Made by a program: the position numbers and the translations under genes
Source of the DNA: Clostridiales bacterium Firm_11
Lineage (GTDB): Bacteria; Bacillota; Clostridia; Christensenellales; Aristaeellaceae
DNA length: 64,000 nucleotides
Reading direction: 5' to 3'
NCBI GenBank assembly: GCA_001604105.1
Contig: LVAQ01000015.1
Location: forward strand, 1-64,000
Shown here: one piece after another, positions 35,237 through 44,055 of the stretch
Position numbering within the stretch: the stretch's first letter is position 1
Layout of the letters: each line of letters begins with the position of its first letter
The notes under the pieces: model-generated
Database searches by the model: none
Told to the model about the DNA's origin: nothing
The model's input: the letters and a program-made list of their open reading frames with translations, nothing else

Positions 35237-37147
35237 TTGAATCCATATTTTGAGACCCTTGAATTTCCCGCGGTTTTAGCCATGCTTCAGGAGCATGCCG
35301 TATCCGATACCGCCCGGCACACAATCACACAGCTGGAACCCTATCTGCAGGAGGCGGTCTGCCAGCAAAAAATGGCGGAGACCACCTCGGCGCGGCGTGT
35401 GCTCGACGCCTTAGGCTCGCCGCCCCTGCCCATGATGAAGGCGCTGGATGAGACCCTGCGGCTGAGCGAAATCGGCGCCATGCTCACGCCCGATCAACTG
35501 ACAGGCGTGGCGCTGTTTGCGGCCGCCTGCAAGCGCATGACGGCCTACCTCACGCGGTGCGCCACGCAGGATGCGGCGCTGGCGAGCTACAGCCAGGCCA
35601 TCGCGCCCCTGACCGATTTGCAAACGGATATCGAAAACAGCGTGGCGGAAGATCGCATCTATGACGAAGCCAGCGCCCTGCTGCGCGATCTGCGCCGTAA
35701 AAAAGTGTATCTGGAAAGCAAAATCAAAGAAAAGCTGAACCAGATACGCCAGACCCGCAAACAATACCTCGCGGATGACTACATTACCAACCGGGGCGGG
35801 CACTATGTGCTGCCGGTACAGCGCCGCTACCAGCATCAGTTTGGCGGAACGGTGATCGATGCCTCCAGCACAGGGGCAACCGTGTTTATGGAGCCAAACG
35901 CCATCAGCGCGCTACAGGGCGATATGGCAGGCATCATCACCCAGGAAGATGCCGAAGAGCGCCGCATCCTGTATACGCTCAGCGCGCAGGTCGCGCAAAA
36001 CGCCCAGGCCATCAGCCGCAACATGAACACCATGGCTTCGCTGGATGTACTGTTTGCCAAGGCAAAGCTGAGCGCCGCCATGGGCGCGAACGCCGTGCAA
36101 ATCGGCGGGCAGCGCAGGCTTTCCATCATCATGGGTCGCCATCCCCTGTTGCATCGCGATACCTGCGTGCCCCTTACCATCACCATGGAAGCGGAAAACC
36201 GCGGCGTCATCATCACCGGCCCCAATACCGGCGGGAAAACCGTCGCCATCAAAACCGTGGGGCTGCTTACCCTGATGGCGCAATGCGGCCTGCACATCCC
36301 CTGCGGGGAGCAAAGCTACATCGCCATGCAGGATGCCTGCTGGTGCGATATCGGCGATAGCCAGAACATCACGCAGAACCTGTCCACATTCTCCGGCCAC
36401 ATCAAAAACGTGATCCGCATTCTGGAAAACGCCAGCCCGGATAGCCTCGTCCTGATGGATGAACTGGGCAGCGGCACCGATCCCGCGGAGGGCATGGGAA
36501 TTGCCATCGCCGTGCTGGAAGAGCTTCGCCTGCGCGGGTGCATGTTTCTGGTCACAACGCACTATCCGCAGGTCAAAACCTACGCGGAGACAACCGAGCA
36601 TGTCAAAAGCGCCCGCATGGCCTTTGACCCCGAAAGCCTCGCGCCGCTGTACCTGCTGGAGATGGGCAAATCCGGCGAAAGCTGCGCCCTGCAAATTGCG
36701 CAGCGGTTGGGGCTTGCGCCGCACCTGCTGGCACGCGCGCACGATGTCGTGTACGGCTCCGCTGTCCACGACCCCTTGCCGCAGGCCGCGGTACGCGCGC
36801 CCAAGAGCGGGTTGACCCGCATCCAGCCCATCCGACAGGCCGCCGATACCGCCGCCAAATTCACGATGGGCGATAGCGTGATCGTGCTGCCGCACAAGGA
36901 AACCGGCATCGTGTACCGCCCCGCGGATGAACATGGGGATGTGATCGTGCAGGTCAAAGGCGTAAAGCGCATGGTCAAGCACACGCGCCTGCAATTACAG
37001 GTAGCCGCCGCGGAACTGTATCCGCCCGATTATGATTTTTCCATCATCTTTGATACGGTCGAGCACCGCAAGGCAAACCGCATCCTCACCAAACGGTATG
37101 ACCCGAGCGTTTCCATCGTCCATGAGCAGGGTGATTTGGGGCTGTAA
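35237..37147 (+). CDS. MutS2-family ATPase without Smr domain
   Basis: 636 residues from TTG at 35237 (GAGGAG nine bases upstream), which gives the family start NPYFETLEFPAVLAMLQEHA. Domain order: core/clamp helices (1-285), MutS ATPase with Walker A ITGPNTGGKTVAIKT, FSGHIKNVIRIL, Walker B LVLMDELGSGTDPAEG and TTHYPQVKTYA. MutS2 proteins are usually near 780-790 residues and end in a KOW plus Smr nuclease domain; this one ends after a KOW-like segment (FTMGDSVIVLPHKETGIVYR) and about 80 residues, with no Smr motif. MutS2 resolves collided ribosomes or recombination intermediates; loss of the nuclease suggests an ATPase-only role. Confidence 0.88.
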   Translation: MNPYFETLEFPAVLAMLQEHAVSDTARHTITQLEPYLQEAVCQQKMAETTSARRVLDALGSPPLPMMKALDETLRLSEIGAMLTPDQLTGVALFAAACKRMTAYLTRCATQDAALASYSQAIAPLTDLQTDIENSVAEDRIYDEASALLRDLRRKKVYLESKIKEKLNQIRQTRKQYLADDYITNRGGHYVLPVQRRYQHQFGGTVIDASSTGATVFMEPNAISALQGDMAGIITQEDAEERRILYTLSAQVAQNAQAISRNMNTMASLDVLFAKAKLSAAMGANAVQIGGQRRLSIIMGRHPLLHRDTCVPLTITMEAENRGVIITGPNTGGKTVAIKTVGLLTLMAQCGLHIPCGEQSYIAMQDACWCDIGDSQNITQNLSTFSGHIKNVIRILENASPDSLVLMDELGSGTDPAEGMGIAIAVLEELRLRGCMFLVTTHYPQVKTYAETTEHVKSARMAFDPESLAPLYLLEMGKSGESCALQIAQRLGLAPHLLARAHDVVYGSAVHDPLPQAAVRAPKSGLTRIQPIRQAADTAAKFTMGDSVIVLPHKETGIVYRPADEHGDVIVQVKGVKRMVKHTRLQLQVAAAELYPPDYDFSIIFDTVEHRKANRILTKRYDPSVSIVHEQGDLGL

Positions 37148-37502
37148 CGCCTGCGGGGCAAGCGCCGTAAGGCGTGCCCGCGCCTGCGCCAAAACCTACT
37201 ATCCAACCGTCCTGCGGGTCTGTTGCCGCGTCGGCTGGCGGCGCTGCTTCGGCGCGGCCGCGCCGCGCTTGCGGCTGCGTTGCCCGCCTTCACGCGGCAG
37301 GCTTTGCAAGCCCTTGCGCGGGGAGCTGTCGCATCCGTATGCGCGCCCCGCGCAAATGCGTTAGCCTGCCAAAATCAGAAAAATCCCTCTGCGCAGGGGA
37401 TAGCCATGGCGCGAGCCCGAGAAGCGGCAGGCAGCACGGCTTACGGTGCAGCAAAATAAGCAAGCCTGAAAGGTTGCCACCCAGTAAAGCCCCTGCACCT
37501 GA
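37148..37502. other. gene-free GC-rich gap after the MutS2-like gene
   Basis: No gene recognised. A hairpin GGGCAAGCGCC GTAA GGCGTGCCC at about 37158-37181, shortly after the stop, may terminate the MutS2-like transcript, though it lacks a T-run. The rest is GC-rich without recognisable structure. Confidence 0.3.
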
Positions 37503-38090
37503 GCGTTCAGGGGCGAGCGGGAAGCCCCAGCATATGACGCGCCTCATTGGGCGTTGCGCAAAGCAGGGCATGCTGCGTAACCTGTTTGGCCAGCGCGTTC
37601 AGGAGCGAGGGGAAATCCCAAGCATCTGACGCGCCTCATCAGGCGTTGCGTAAAGCAGGGCATGCTGCGTAATCTGTTTGGCCTGCGCGTTCAGGAGCGA
37701 GCGGGAAGCCCCAGCATCTGACGCGCCTCATCAGGCGTTGCGCAAAGCAGGGCATGCCGCGTAACCTGTTTGGCCAGCGCCTGCGCCTGCGCGTTCAGGA
37801 GCGAGCGGGAAGCCCCAGCATCTGACGCGCCTCATCAGGCGTTGCGTAAAGCAGGGCATGCTGCGTAACCTGTTTGGCCTGCGCGTTCAGGGGCGAGGGG
37901 AAATCCCCAGCATCTGACGTGCCTCATCAGGCGTTGCGCAAAGCAGGGCATGCTGCGTAATCTGTTTGGCCAGCGCCTGCGCCTGCGCGTTCAGGAGCGA
38001 GCGGGAAGCCCCAGCATATGACGCGCCTCATCAGGCGTTGCGCAAAGCAGGGCATGCTGCGTAATCTGTTTGGCCAGCGCCTCCACCAGC
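37503..38090. repeat. array of 92/104-bp copies of the BKACE gene 3' end
   Basis: The block GCGCCTCAT or a variant recurs at 37539, 37631, 37723, 37827, 37919 and 38023, with spacing 92, 92, 104, 92, 104. The 12-base difference is an extra GCGCCTGCGCCT-type segment. Read on the minus strand, each unit re-encodes the last codons of the BKACE-like gene (...ITQHALLCATPDEAR.MLGLP) followed by its stop codon. The authentic copy is the one at 37991-38090. The other five are non-coding decoys downstream of the gene. Confidence 0.93.
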
Positions 38091-38815
38091 GCGGCGTTAT
38101 TGGGCGCTTTCCTGTTCACGCCCAGCAGATCACTATCCTCAAACCCGATGCGCACAGCGTTTGCGCCACGCTCCAGCGCGGCGTCGATCAACTCCCACCC
38201 CGCACGGTGCGCCTGGGTAATGCCCCAGAGCACCTCCGCACGGCAGGGGAAGAACGTGTACAGCCCTTGCAGCATCAAATCCAGCGCCTCAACTGTCGCG
38301 GGCATCGCGCCGCTGTGCCCCAGCACAAGCGCAAGCAGCAGCGGTTTGGCCATGGGATATTCTAGGGATAGAACGCGCGCCGTGTGAATCATGCCGATTT
38401 CAAACACTTCGATTTCCGGCAGTTTGCCGTTTTGCAGTATCTGCTCCACACAGTAACGCACATCGCGGATCGGGTTCTGATACACCGCCTCGCCCAGGTT
38501 CACCGAGCCTACGTTGAGCGAATTGCACTCAACCCAGCTGGGGTAACAGGTCTGGCAGCGCTCCTGAATGGTCAGGTTTGATACGCCCCCGGTGGATACC
38601 TCAATAATGATGGGGCATTGCGCGCGTATCAGGGAAACCGTTTCGGCCAGCAGCGCGGTATCCGCCGTGAGCAGGCCGCTTGCGTCCCGGCTGTGCAGAT
38701 GCACCATGGCCGCGCCCGCATGATAGCACGCCACCACATCCCGCGCGATGGCCTGCGGATCATGGGGCGATGCCGCAGCAGGAACCGGCGCCACCGAGAT
38801 TATGATTTTCCGCAT
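37991..38815 (-). CDS. BKACE family (3-keto-5-aminohexanoate cleavage-like) enzyme
   Basis: 274 residues from ATG at 38815 (AAGGAG nine bases upstream). TIM-barrel protein with the zinc motif VHLHSRD near residue 45, IIIEVSTGG, and a C-terminal RIGFEDSDLLGVNRKAPNN, all family signatures. BKACE enzymes condense beta-keto acids with acetyl-CoA to give acetoacetate and a CoA ester; the substrate in this context is unknown. It is the last gene of the minus-strand series that includes an Asp/Glu-racemase-like gene just upstream (72 bp). Confidence 0.85.
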   Translation of the reverse strand: MRKIIISVAPVPAAASPHDPQAIARDVVACYHAGAAMVHLHSRDASGLLTADTALLAETVSLIRAQCPIIIEVSTGGVSNLTIQERCQTCYPSWVECNSLNVGSVNLGEAVYQNPIRDVRYCVEQILQNGKLPEIEVFEIGMIHTARVLSLEYPMAKPLLLALVLGHSGAMPATVEALDLMLQGLYTFFPCRAEVLWGITQAHRAGWELIDAALERGANAVRIGFEDSDLLGVNRKAPNNAALVEALAKQITQHALLCATPDEARHMLGLPARS

Positions 38816-38887
38816 GGTATGCTTCTCCTTATCCAAGCTTGCTGGGGGGCGTGTTTTCGCCGCAGAAGAACAAGGCCGGGCAGCCGT

Positions 38888-39559
38888 TTACAGGCTTCCC
38901 CGCTCCTCCAGCGCGCGGCGCAGCGCCGCCGCGCCAAAACGCGGACTGGAAAGCACGGGCTTTTGGTATACATCCGCAATATACGCTTCACAATACGCCA
39001 TGGAGCCCTGCGCAAAGAGGATGACCTCCGCCTCCTCTGCCACCGCGCCTATGTGCTGCGCCATGCGCGCTCGAAACGCGTCCTGATCCAGCCCGAAAGC
39101 GCCTTCAACCAGGCACTCCAGCAGGGTAACGCGTTTGCCCATTTCCCGCGCGACGCGGTACAGGGTTGCCTTTGTAGGCGCCATGGTAGTGGGCAGCGTC
39201 GCGACGACCGCAATCCGCGCGCCGCTGCGCACAGCCTGACGGCACATCGCTTCATCCACCCGCACAATCGGCACGCCGAGGTAACGCGCAAGGCTCTGCA
39301 CGCTATCGGCCACTTCGCCAACCGAGGAGCAAAGGTTCAGCAGCGCTTGACATCCGGCGCTCACCGCTTGCATGTACAGGCTCACCAGCCGCGCGGCCGG
39401 TGCGGCCTCCACATAGCCTGCCGCGCGAATATCCGCAAGGATCGAAGGATCCTGCAAGCTTAACAGCTCCACGCCCTCGCCCAGCGCCATGCGTACCTCC
39501 CGCTCCACCAGTTCAATCAGCTCAGGGGTGGTGCTGGTATAGATCAACCCGATTTTCAT
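38888..39559 (-). CDS. aspartate/glutamate racemase superfamily protein
   Basis: 223 residues from ATG at 39559 (AAAGGGCGG six bases upstream). Two-domain Asp/Glu/hydantoin racemase fold. The two catalytic cysteines of this fold may correspond to LLNLCSSVGEVAD and to the region ILFAQGSMAYC, where the second site reads AQGSM rather than the usual ...AC.. motif, so true racemase activity is uncertain. IAVVATLPTTMAPTKATLYRVA is typical. Probably acts with the BKACE-like and four-carbon-acid kinase-like enzymes on an acid intermediate (inference). Confidence 0.7.
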   Translation of the reverse strand: MKIGLIYTSTTPELIELVEREVRMALGEGVELLSLQDPSILADIRAAGYVEAAPAARLVSLYMQAVSAGCQALLNLCSSVGEVADSVQSLARYLGVPIVRVDEAMCRQAVRSGARIAVVATLPTTMAPTKATLYRVAREMGKRVTLLECLVEGAFGLDQDAFRARMAQHIGAVAEEAEVILFAQGSMAYCEAYIADVYQKPVLSSPRFGAAALRRALEERGSL

Positions 39560-40004
39560 GCGTAACCGCCCTTTCTTTGCTGCGTCGTGTTCAACCTGTC
39601 GAATAATGGCCGCCCGCTGGCATTGGCCGTGCAACGGCTCGAAAAAGTTGGGTGCAGGGCTGCCAGCCCTGGTCAGGGTGCAGGGGCGAAACCCCTGCCG
39701 GGGTTAAGGCACCGAAAGCGAGCGTGTGCCCAGAGGTGCACGACAGTGCGCCTCGCGCCAATGGAACAGGCGGGGTCGAAAGCCTTCGCCGAAGGCGAAA
39801 GCGAGCTGGAGGTGAGCGGTTTAACAAGCACAGGGCACGGCAGCGCCGTGTGCTTGTTAAACCGAGCGGGCAAGAGCCCCAACGGCTTACCGCGAAAGCC
39901 TTTTAGCGAAAGCAAGCGCACAGCCCGCAGGGCGATGAAGCGTGCGCTGGCAAAGACCCACCGACGATATGTGACAGGCTGAGCCGCCGTGAAACGCTCG
40001 CCTG
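39560..40004. repeat. 445-bp gap with GC repeat and a 48-base hairpin
   Basis: No gene recognised. At 39651-39710 lies a copy of the GC palindrome family also seen at 28231-28302 (in opposite orientation). At 39783-39797 a small GCCTTCGCCGAAGGC palindrome. At 39817-39864 a long hairpin: a perfect 14-bp outer stem CGGTTTAACAAGCA / TGCTTGTTAAACCG and an inner 6-bp stem. These lie inside what would otherwise be one operon. Confidence 0.75.
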
Positions 40005-41441
40005 TCAGGGTTGCGGTTGATTCTGCAACAGCGCCACCACATCGCGCAGCGCTGCCGTATCCCCCACATTCCCGGGGAAAATCACATAGGCGATGCCCGG
40101 GAAGCGGCATTGCTCACCCGTGTGCCACACGGGCACGCCGGGGATTGCCTGCCCCAGCACCATGGCACGCCGTACCCCAAGCGCCTTGGTGCCGATATCG
40201 CTGGATGTAATGCCGCCTTTTGCCACGATAAAAGCGGGCTTCACCCGCAGTGCGGCCACCATGGCCTGCACGGCCTCCGATATTTGCACACTGCGCAAAA
40301 GCGCTTGCTCGGCGGTATCTTCATTGCGCGTGATTGTTGTTCGGCTGGTGTATACCACGGGCGTAACGCCGCGCTGCATCAGGCTGTCACACACCGCGGC
40401 CAATCGCAGCGCCTCCGCTTCCAGCGCGCCCGGCTTGAACACGAGCGCCGTATCCATTTCCAGCGGTTGCAGGGCGGGCAGCGCTAGGAGCGCCTCCAAC
40501 TGCGCGGTCGTTTTTTGGGTGTGCGAGCCAACGACCACAATGCCGCCGCCCACGCCTTTTGCGCCCACCATCTCGTGGTGTTGCAGCAGGGGTTTGTCGC
40601 TGATGGCCGCCAGCGCCTTGATAAAGGAAGCAGCCACGCGGTAGCAGTAGCGTTTGCCCTGTTGCAACGCCCGGTACAGGGCGATGCAGAATACCTTGAC
40701 ATCGTATGCATCCGCCGCATTGACAATCACCTTGGCAAAGTGCTCAAGCCCAAGCAGTTTCACGGTTATCGAATCGAAATCCAGCCGCCTTAGCTCCGCA
40801 AGTGAGATGGAAACCACCGCTTCGGCGGGGTATTCTCCCTGCGTCTTTTCCGCGATATAGGCACGCAGATTCGCGTTGGCATAACCAAACGTCGTGTCCC
40901 TGGCAAATTCCGTCTGGGATGCGGGCACCAGCGTTTCCCCTGTGCGCACATAATGGATGTCGTCCACCGTCAGGCGCCCGCCATCGCCAAAAAAGGGACA
41001 GATCACCTCACCATCCACGGGCATACCGGCCTTTTGCATCGCCTCGGCCAAAACCCGCGTTTCCAGCGGATAGTGGCCGCGCAAAGTGCTGTCCCCACGG
41101 CTCACAACCAGAAAATCGGTGCCGCGCTCGCGTGCCGCCGTAATCAGGTTGCGGCCAATCTGCGCATGTACGGCGGCGGTTTGCGCCGCGCTGAAGCTGC
41201 GGGAGTTGGTCAGCACAAAGAAGAGCGCGCTTTCTTCGTCAAAGCCCCTGCGAATGCTGTCCATCGACCAATCGGTATACACGGCCACATCGTGTACGGC
41301 CTGTGTGCCGGTTGGATCATCATCCAGCACGATGATCTTGCGGCGGTTCCTCTGCACGGCTTCCCGCAGCAGATGATCCACCTCGCCTTTCCGCTCCGGC
41401 GGGAACGCGGAAATCGCCTGAAACGGAAGTGACTGCTCCAT
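40005..41441 (-). CDS. four-carbon acid sugar kinase family protein (OtnK/DUF1537)
   Basis: 478 residues from ATG at 41441 (GGGGGAG seven bases upstream). N-terminal domain: KIIVLDDDPTGTQAVHDVAVYT and FLVVSRGDSTLRGHYPLE, the standard family motifs. C-terminal nucleotide-binding domain with VGSHTQKTTAQLEALL and FIVAKGGITSSDIGTKALG. OtnK-type kinases phosphorylate four-carbon acids such as D-threonate, D-erythronate or 3-oxo-tetronate. It sits 31 bp after the GH78 gene on the same strand, so it may process an acid sugar released with the oligosaccharide (inference). The N-terminus has about 25 residues more than typical. Confidence 0.88.
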   Translation of the reverse strand: MEQSLPFQAISAFPPERKGEVDHLLREAVQRNRRKIIVLDDDPTGTQAVHDVAVYTDWSMDSIRRGFDEESALFFVLTNSRSFSAAQTAAVHAQIGRNLITAARERGTDFLVVSRGDSTLRGHYPLETRVLAEAMQKAGMPVDGEVICPFFGDGGRLTVDDIHYVRTGETLVPASQTEFARDTTFGYANANLRAYIAEKTQGEYPAEAVVSISLAELRRLDFDSITVKLLGLEHFAKVIVNAADAYDVKVFCIALYRALQQGKRYCYRVAASFIKALAAISDKPLLQHHEMVGAKGVGGGIVVVGSHTQKTTAQLEALLALPALQPLEMDTALVFKPGALEAEALRLAAVCDSLMQRGVTPVVYTSRTTITRNEDTAEQALLRSVQISEAVQAMVAALRVKPAFIVAKGGITSSDIGTKALGVRRAMVLGQAIPGVPVWHTGEQCRFPGIAYVIFPGNVGDTAALRDVVALLQNQPQP

Positions 41442-41472
41442 GCCACATCTCCCCCTGTATGCTGTCGCGCGC

Positions 41473-44055
41473 TTAGCGCGTATACTCGTAAACCACGGTA
41501 TGCGTGCCCGAACCCAAGGTAAGCGCTTCTTCACCCAATGCGTGCCGGGGGCGCAGGAGCGTCGCGGTGGTGTTGCACGGCACGGTTGCCTGCACGGTAA
41601 GCGTGCCGCCCGCAAGGCGCCATGCCACCGCCAGTTCACCGTAAACAGTCTGCTCGCTCACCTTGGCAAAGGTAAGCCCGCCGCCCACCTGCGGGGCAAG
41701 GATGCTGTGGCGGTACCCGGGCATACGCTCATCCACCCGCAAGCCGCCGATGTTTTTCACCATCCATTCCCCAATGGCGCCGTACGCGTAATGGTTAAAG
41801 GAGTTCATCCCCGCGCTCCACATGGTGCCATCCGGTTTGATGCCGTCCCAGTGTTCCCATACGGTGGTTGCGCCTTTTTCCACCTGATACAGCCAACTGG
41901 GGAAATCCCGTTTCATCAGCAGGGAAAACGCATCATCCCATGCGCCGTTATCGCTCAGGGCATGGGCAATGTAGGGCGTTCCCACAAAGCCGGTTACCAG
42001 GTGCCCGTTTCGCTCTTCCACCAGCCGCACCAAGCCTGCCAGCGTCTGCGCACGCCAGGCATCCGGCACCAGATCAAAGTGCAGCGCCAGCACATGCGCG
42101 GTTTGCGTTTGCGCTGTCATCCTGCCATCCTTGGTAAAAAAATGCTGTACAAACGCGGTTTGCGCCTCCTGCGCAATGGCTGCGAACTGTGCGGCGTCCT
42201 CCGGTTTTTCCAGTATGGCGGCCACCTTGGCCATTAAACGCGCACTATAGGCATAATAGGCTGTGGAGGTGATCTCCAGCGGCGTCGCGCCAAAGTAGCT
42301 GCCTTCCTGCGCATCCAGCGCCACCCAATCGCCCAGTTGCAGGCGATACTGCCACATGCCATCCTCGGCATGGTTTTTCATGAAGCGCACCCAGGCGGCC
42401 ATGCTGTCGTATTGCTTGCGCAGGATGGCCGTATCGCCATAGGCCAGGTAGAGGTTCCAGGGGATGATCACCGCCGCGTCCGCCCAGGCGGCGGCGCTGT
42501 GGGTACCCTCCCGTACCAGCCAGTTATCCTGCGCGCGCTTAGCATCCGTAAGCGTATCGGGCACCACATGGGGCACGCCGCCCTCCGCCGTTTGGTCGCA
42601 CGCCAGATCGGTCAGCCATTTATCAAAGAAAGGATAGGTGTTGGCAATCATGCAGGCCGTGGCGGAGAAAATCTGCGCATCGCCTGTCCAGCCCATGCGT
42701 TCGTCCCGCTGGGGGCAATCGGTGGGAATATCCACAAAATTGCTTTTCAGCCCCCATCGAATGTTCTCCCACAGGCGGTTGAGCAGGGGATCAGAGCATT
42801 CAAACTCGCCGATGGTTTCCATATCGGTATGGATCACCAGCGCGGTAAAATCCTGTGCGCAAACCTCACACGGCCATTCCAGAATTTGCGCATAGCGATA
42901 CCCTTGAAAGGTGAATGTGGGGCGGTATACCGCCTGGCCTGTTTCGCCCAGCGTATAGCGGATGGTCTGCTTGGCGCTGCGCAGGTTATCGGTATAGACG
43001 TTGCCCTCACTATCCAGCACTTCAAAGCACTGCAACGCCGCGCTTTGCCCGGCTTTGCCCTGCACGCGGAATTCCACAACGCCCGCATGGTTCTGCCCAA
43101 AGTCCAGCACCGTTTCACCCTTCGGGGTCACGATCACCTGCTGCACGGGCAGGCGTTCCATGACGCGGCAATACCCGCCCGCCTGCGCCGTGAGCACGTG
43201 CTTTTCAAAGGGCAGCACTGCCGTTGGCCGCGTGTGATGCAGCCCCAGCCGCGCGTCATAAACCTCGCCATCGTAAATATCCGAAAACGTAATGGGCGTA
43301 TCCGCGCCCACAAAGCTGGTATCCGTCAGGATGCGCTGCCTGCGGCCATCCCGGTAGCGAATCTCCAACTGCCCCAGAAACGCGGTTTTCTCCCCATAAT
43401 TGTTGCGCGTGTTCAAAATGCCCATGCGTCCCTTGTACCAGCCCACCCCCAGCCACGCGCTCAACTGGTGCGTACCGGCCGTCAAAGCGGCGGTAAGGTC
43501 ATAGGTCTGGTAGCACAGGTGCTTGTGATAGCTCGTCCAGCCCGGGGCCAGTTCCGCATCGCCGACGCGCTTGCCGTCCACAAAAGCCTGATACAGCCCA
43601 AGCGCCGTACAATACAGGTACGCTTCTTCCACGTCGCCCTCGATGGCGATCGTCTTGGAAACGGCGGTCACATGGGAACGCGCCGCGTCCTCCGCGGTTT
43701 CACAGGTGATCATATCGCCCGCAAACCCTTCCAGCAGCCCCGTAACAAACGTCGCGGGTTCGCTGATGGCTTCTTCATCGCCCGCCTGTACCCATACGCG
43801 CCACCAATAACGCCTGGCGCTTTCCAGCGGCAGGGTTTCCGGGCGGTAATGCGCGCTGTCCTGGCGGGAGAGCAGGCCGCTGTCCCACAGGGGAACGCGC
43901 AGCGCCGCATCGTCATAAACCCACAGGCGGCAGGCGGTCTGGAGCACATTGCGCGCGGTGCTGGTAAGCTGCCACGCAAACTGGGGCGGGGCGACGATGC
44001 CCATTGGCGAGGGCAGATAGTCCGCTGTGAGGTGTGTTACCGCTAGTCTTTGCAT
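41473..44055 (-). CDS. GH78 alpha-L-rhamnosidase
   Basis: 860 residues from ATG at 44055 (GGAGGG six bases upstream). N-terminal beta-sandwich domains (residues 1-330; AELAPGWTSYHKHLCYQTYDL, LSAWLGVGWYKGRMG), then the (alpha/alpha)6 catalytic barrel with the GH78 signature DCPQRDERMGWTGDAQIF (catalytic Asp/Glu region), and TVWEHWDGIKPDGTM with the catalytic Glu of WEHWD. No signal peptide: the enzyme acts on imported oligosaccharides. It releases L-rhamnose, which the adjacent rhaBAD genes metabolise. Overlaps the GH43 gene by 13 bp (translational coupling). Confidence 0.95.
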   Translation of the reverse strand: MQRLAVTHLTADYLPSPMGIVAPPQFAWQLTSTARNVLQTACRLWVYDDAALRVPLWDSGLLSRQDSAHYRPETLPLESARRYWWRVWVQAGDEEAISEPATFVTGLLEGFAGDMITCETAEDAARSHVTAVSKTIAIEGDVEEAYLYCTALGLYQAFVDGKRVGDAELAPGWTSYHKHLCYQTYDLTAALTAGTHQLSAWLGVGWYKGRMGILNTRNNYGEKTAFLGQLEIRYRDGRRQRILTDTSFVGADTPITFSDIYDGEVYDARLGLHHTRPTAVLPFEKHVLTAQAGGYCRVMERLPVQQVIVTPKGETVLDFGQNHAGVVEFRVQGKAGQSAALQCFEVLDSEGNVYTDNLRSAKQTIRYTLGETGQAVYRPTFTFQGYRYAQILEWPCEVCAQDFTALVIHTDMETIGEFECSDPLLNRLWENIRWGLKSNFVDIPTDCPQRDERMGWTGDAQIFSATACMIANTYPFFDKWLTDLACDQTAEGGVPHVVPDTLTDAKRAQDNWLVREGTHSAAAWADAAVIIPWNLYLAYGDTAILRKQYDSMAAWVRFMKNHAEDGMWQYRLQLGDWVALDAQEGSYFGATPLEITSTAYYAYSARLMAKVAAILEKPEDAAQFAAIAQEAQTAFVQHFFTKDGRMTAQTQTAHVLALHFDLVPDAWRAQTLAGLVRLVEERNGHLVTGFVGTPYIAHALSDNGAWDDAFSLLMKRDFPSWLYQVEKGATTVWEHWDGIKPDGTMWSAGMNSFNHYAYGAIGEWMVKNIGGLRVDERMPGYRHSILAPQVGGGLTFAKVSEQTVYGELAVAWRLAGGTLTVQATVPCNTTATLLRPRHALGEEALTLGSGTHTVVYEYTR

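Noticed and set aside
37174..37629. 151-codon plus-strand frame running into the BKACE repeat array
   Set aside because: Overlaps non-coding repeat units and has no start signal or motif.
42337..44046. 569-codon open frame on plus
   Set aside because: Antisense to GH78; His/Arg/Gly-rich composition typical of shadow frames.
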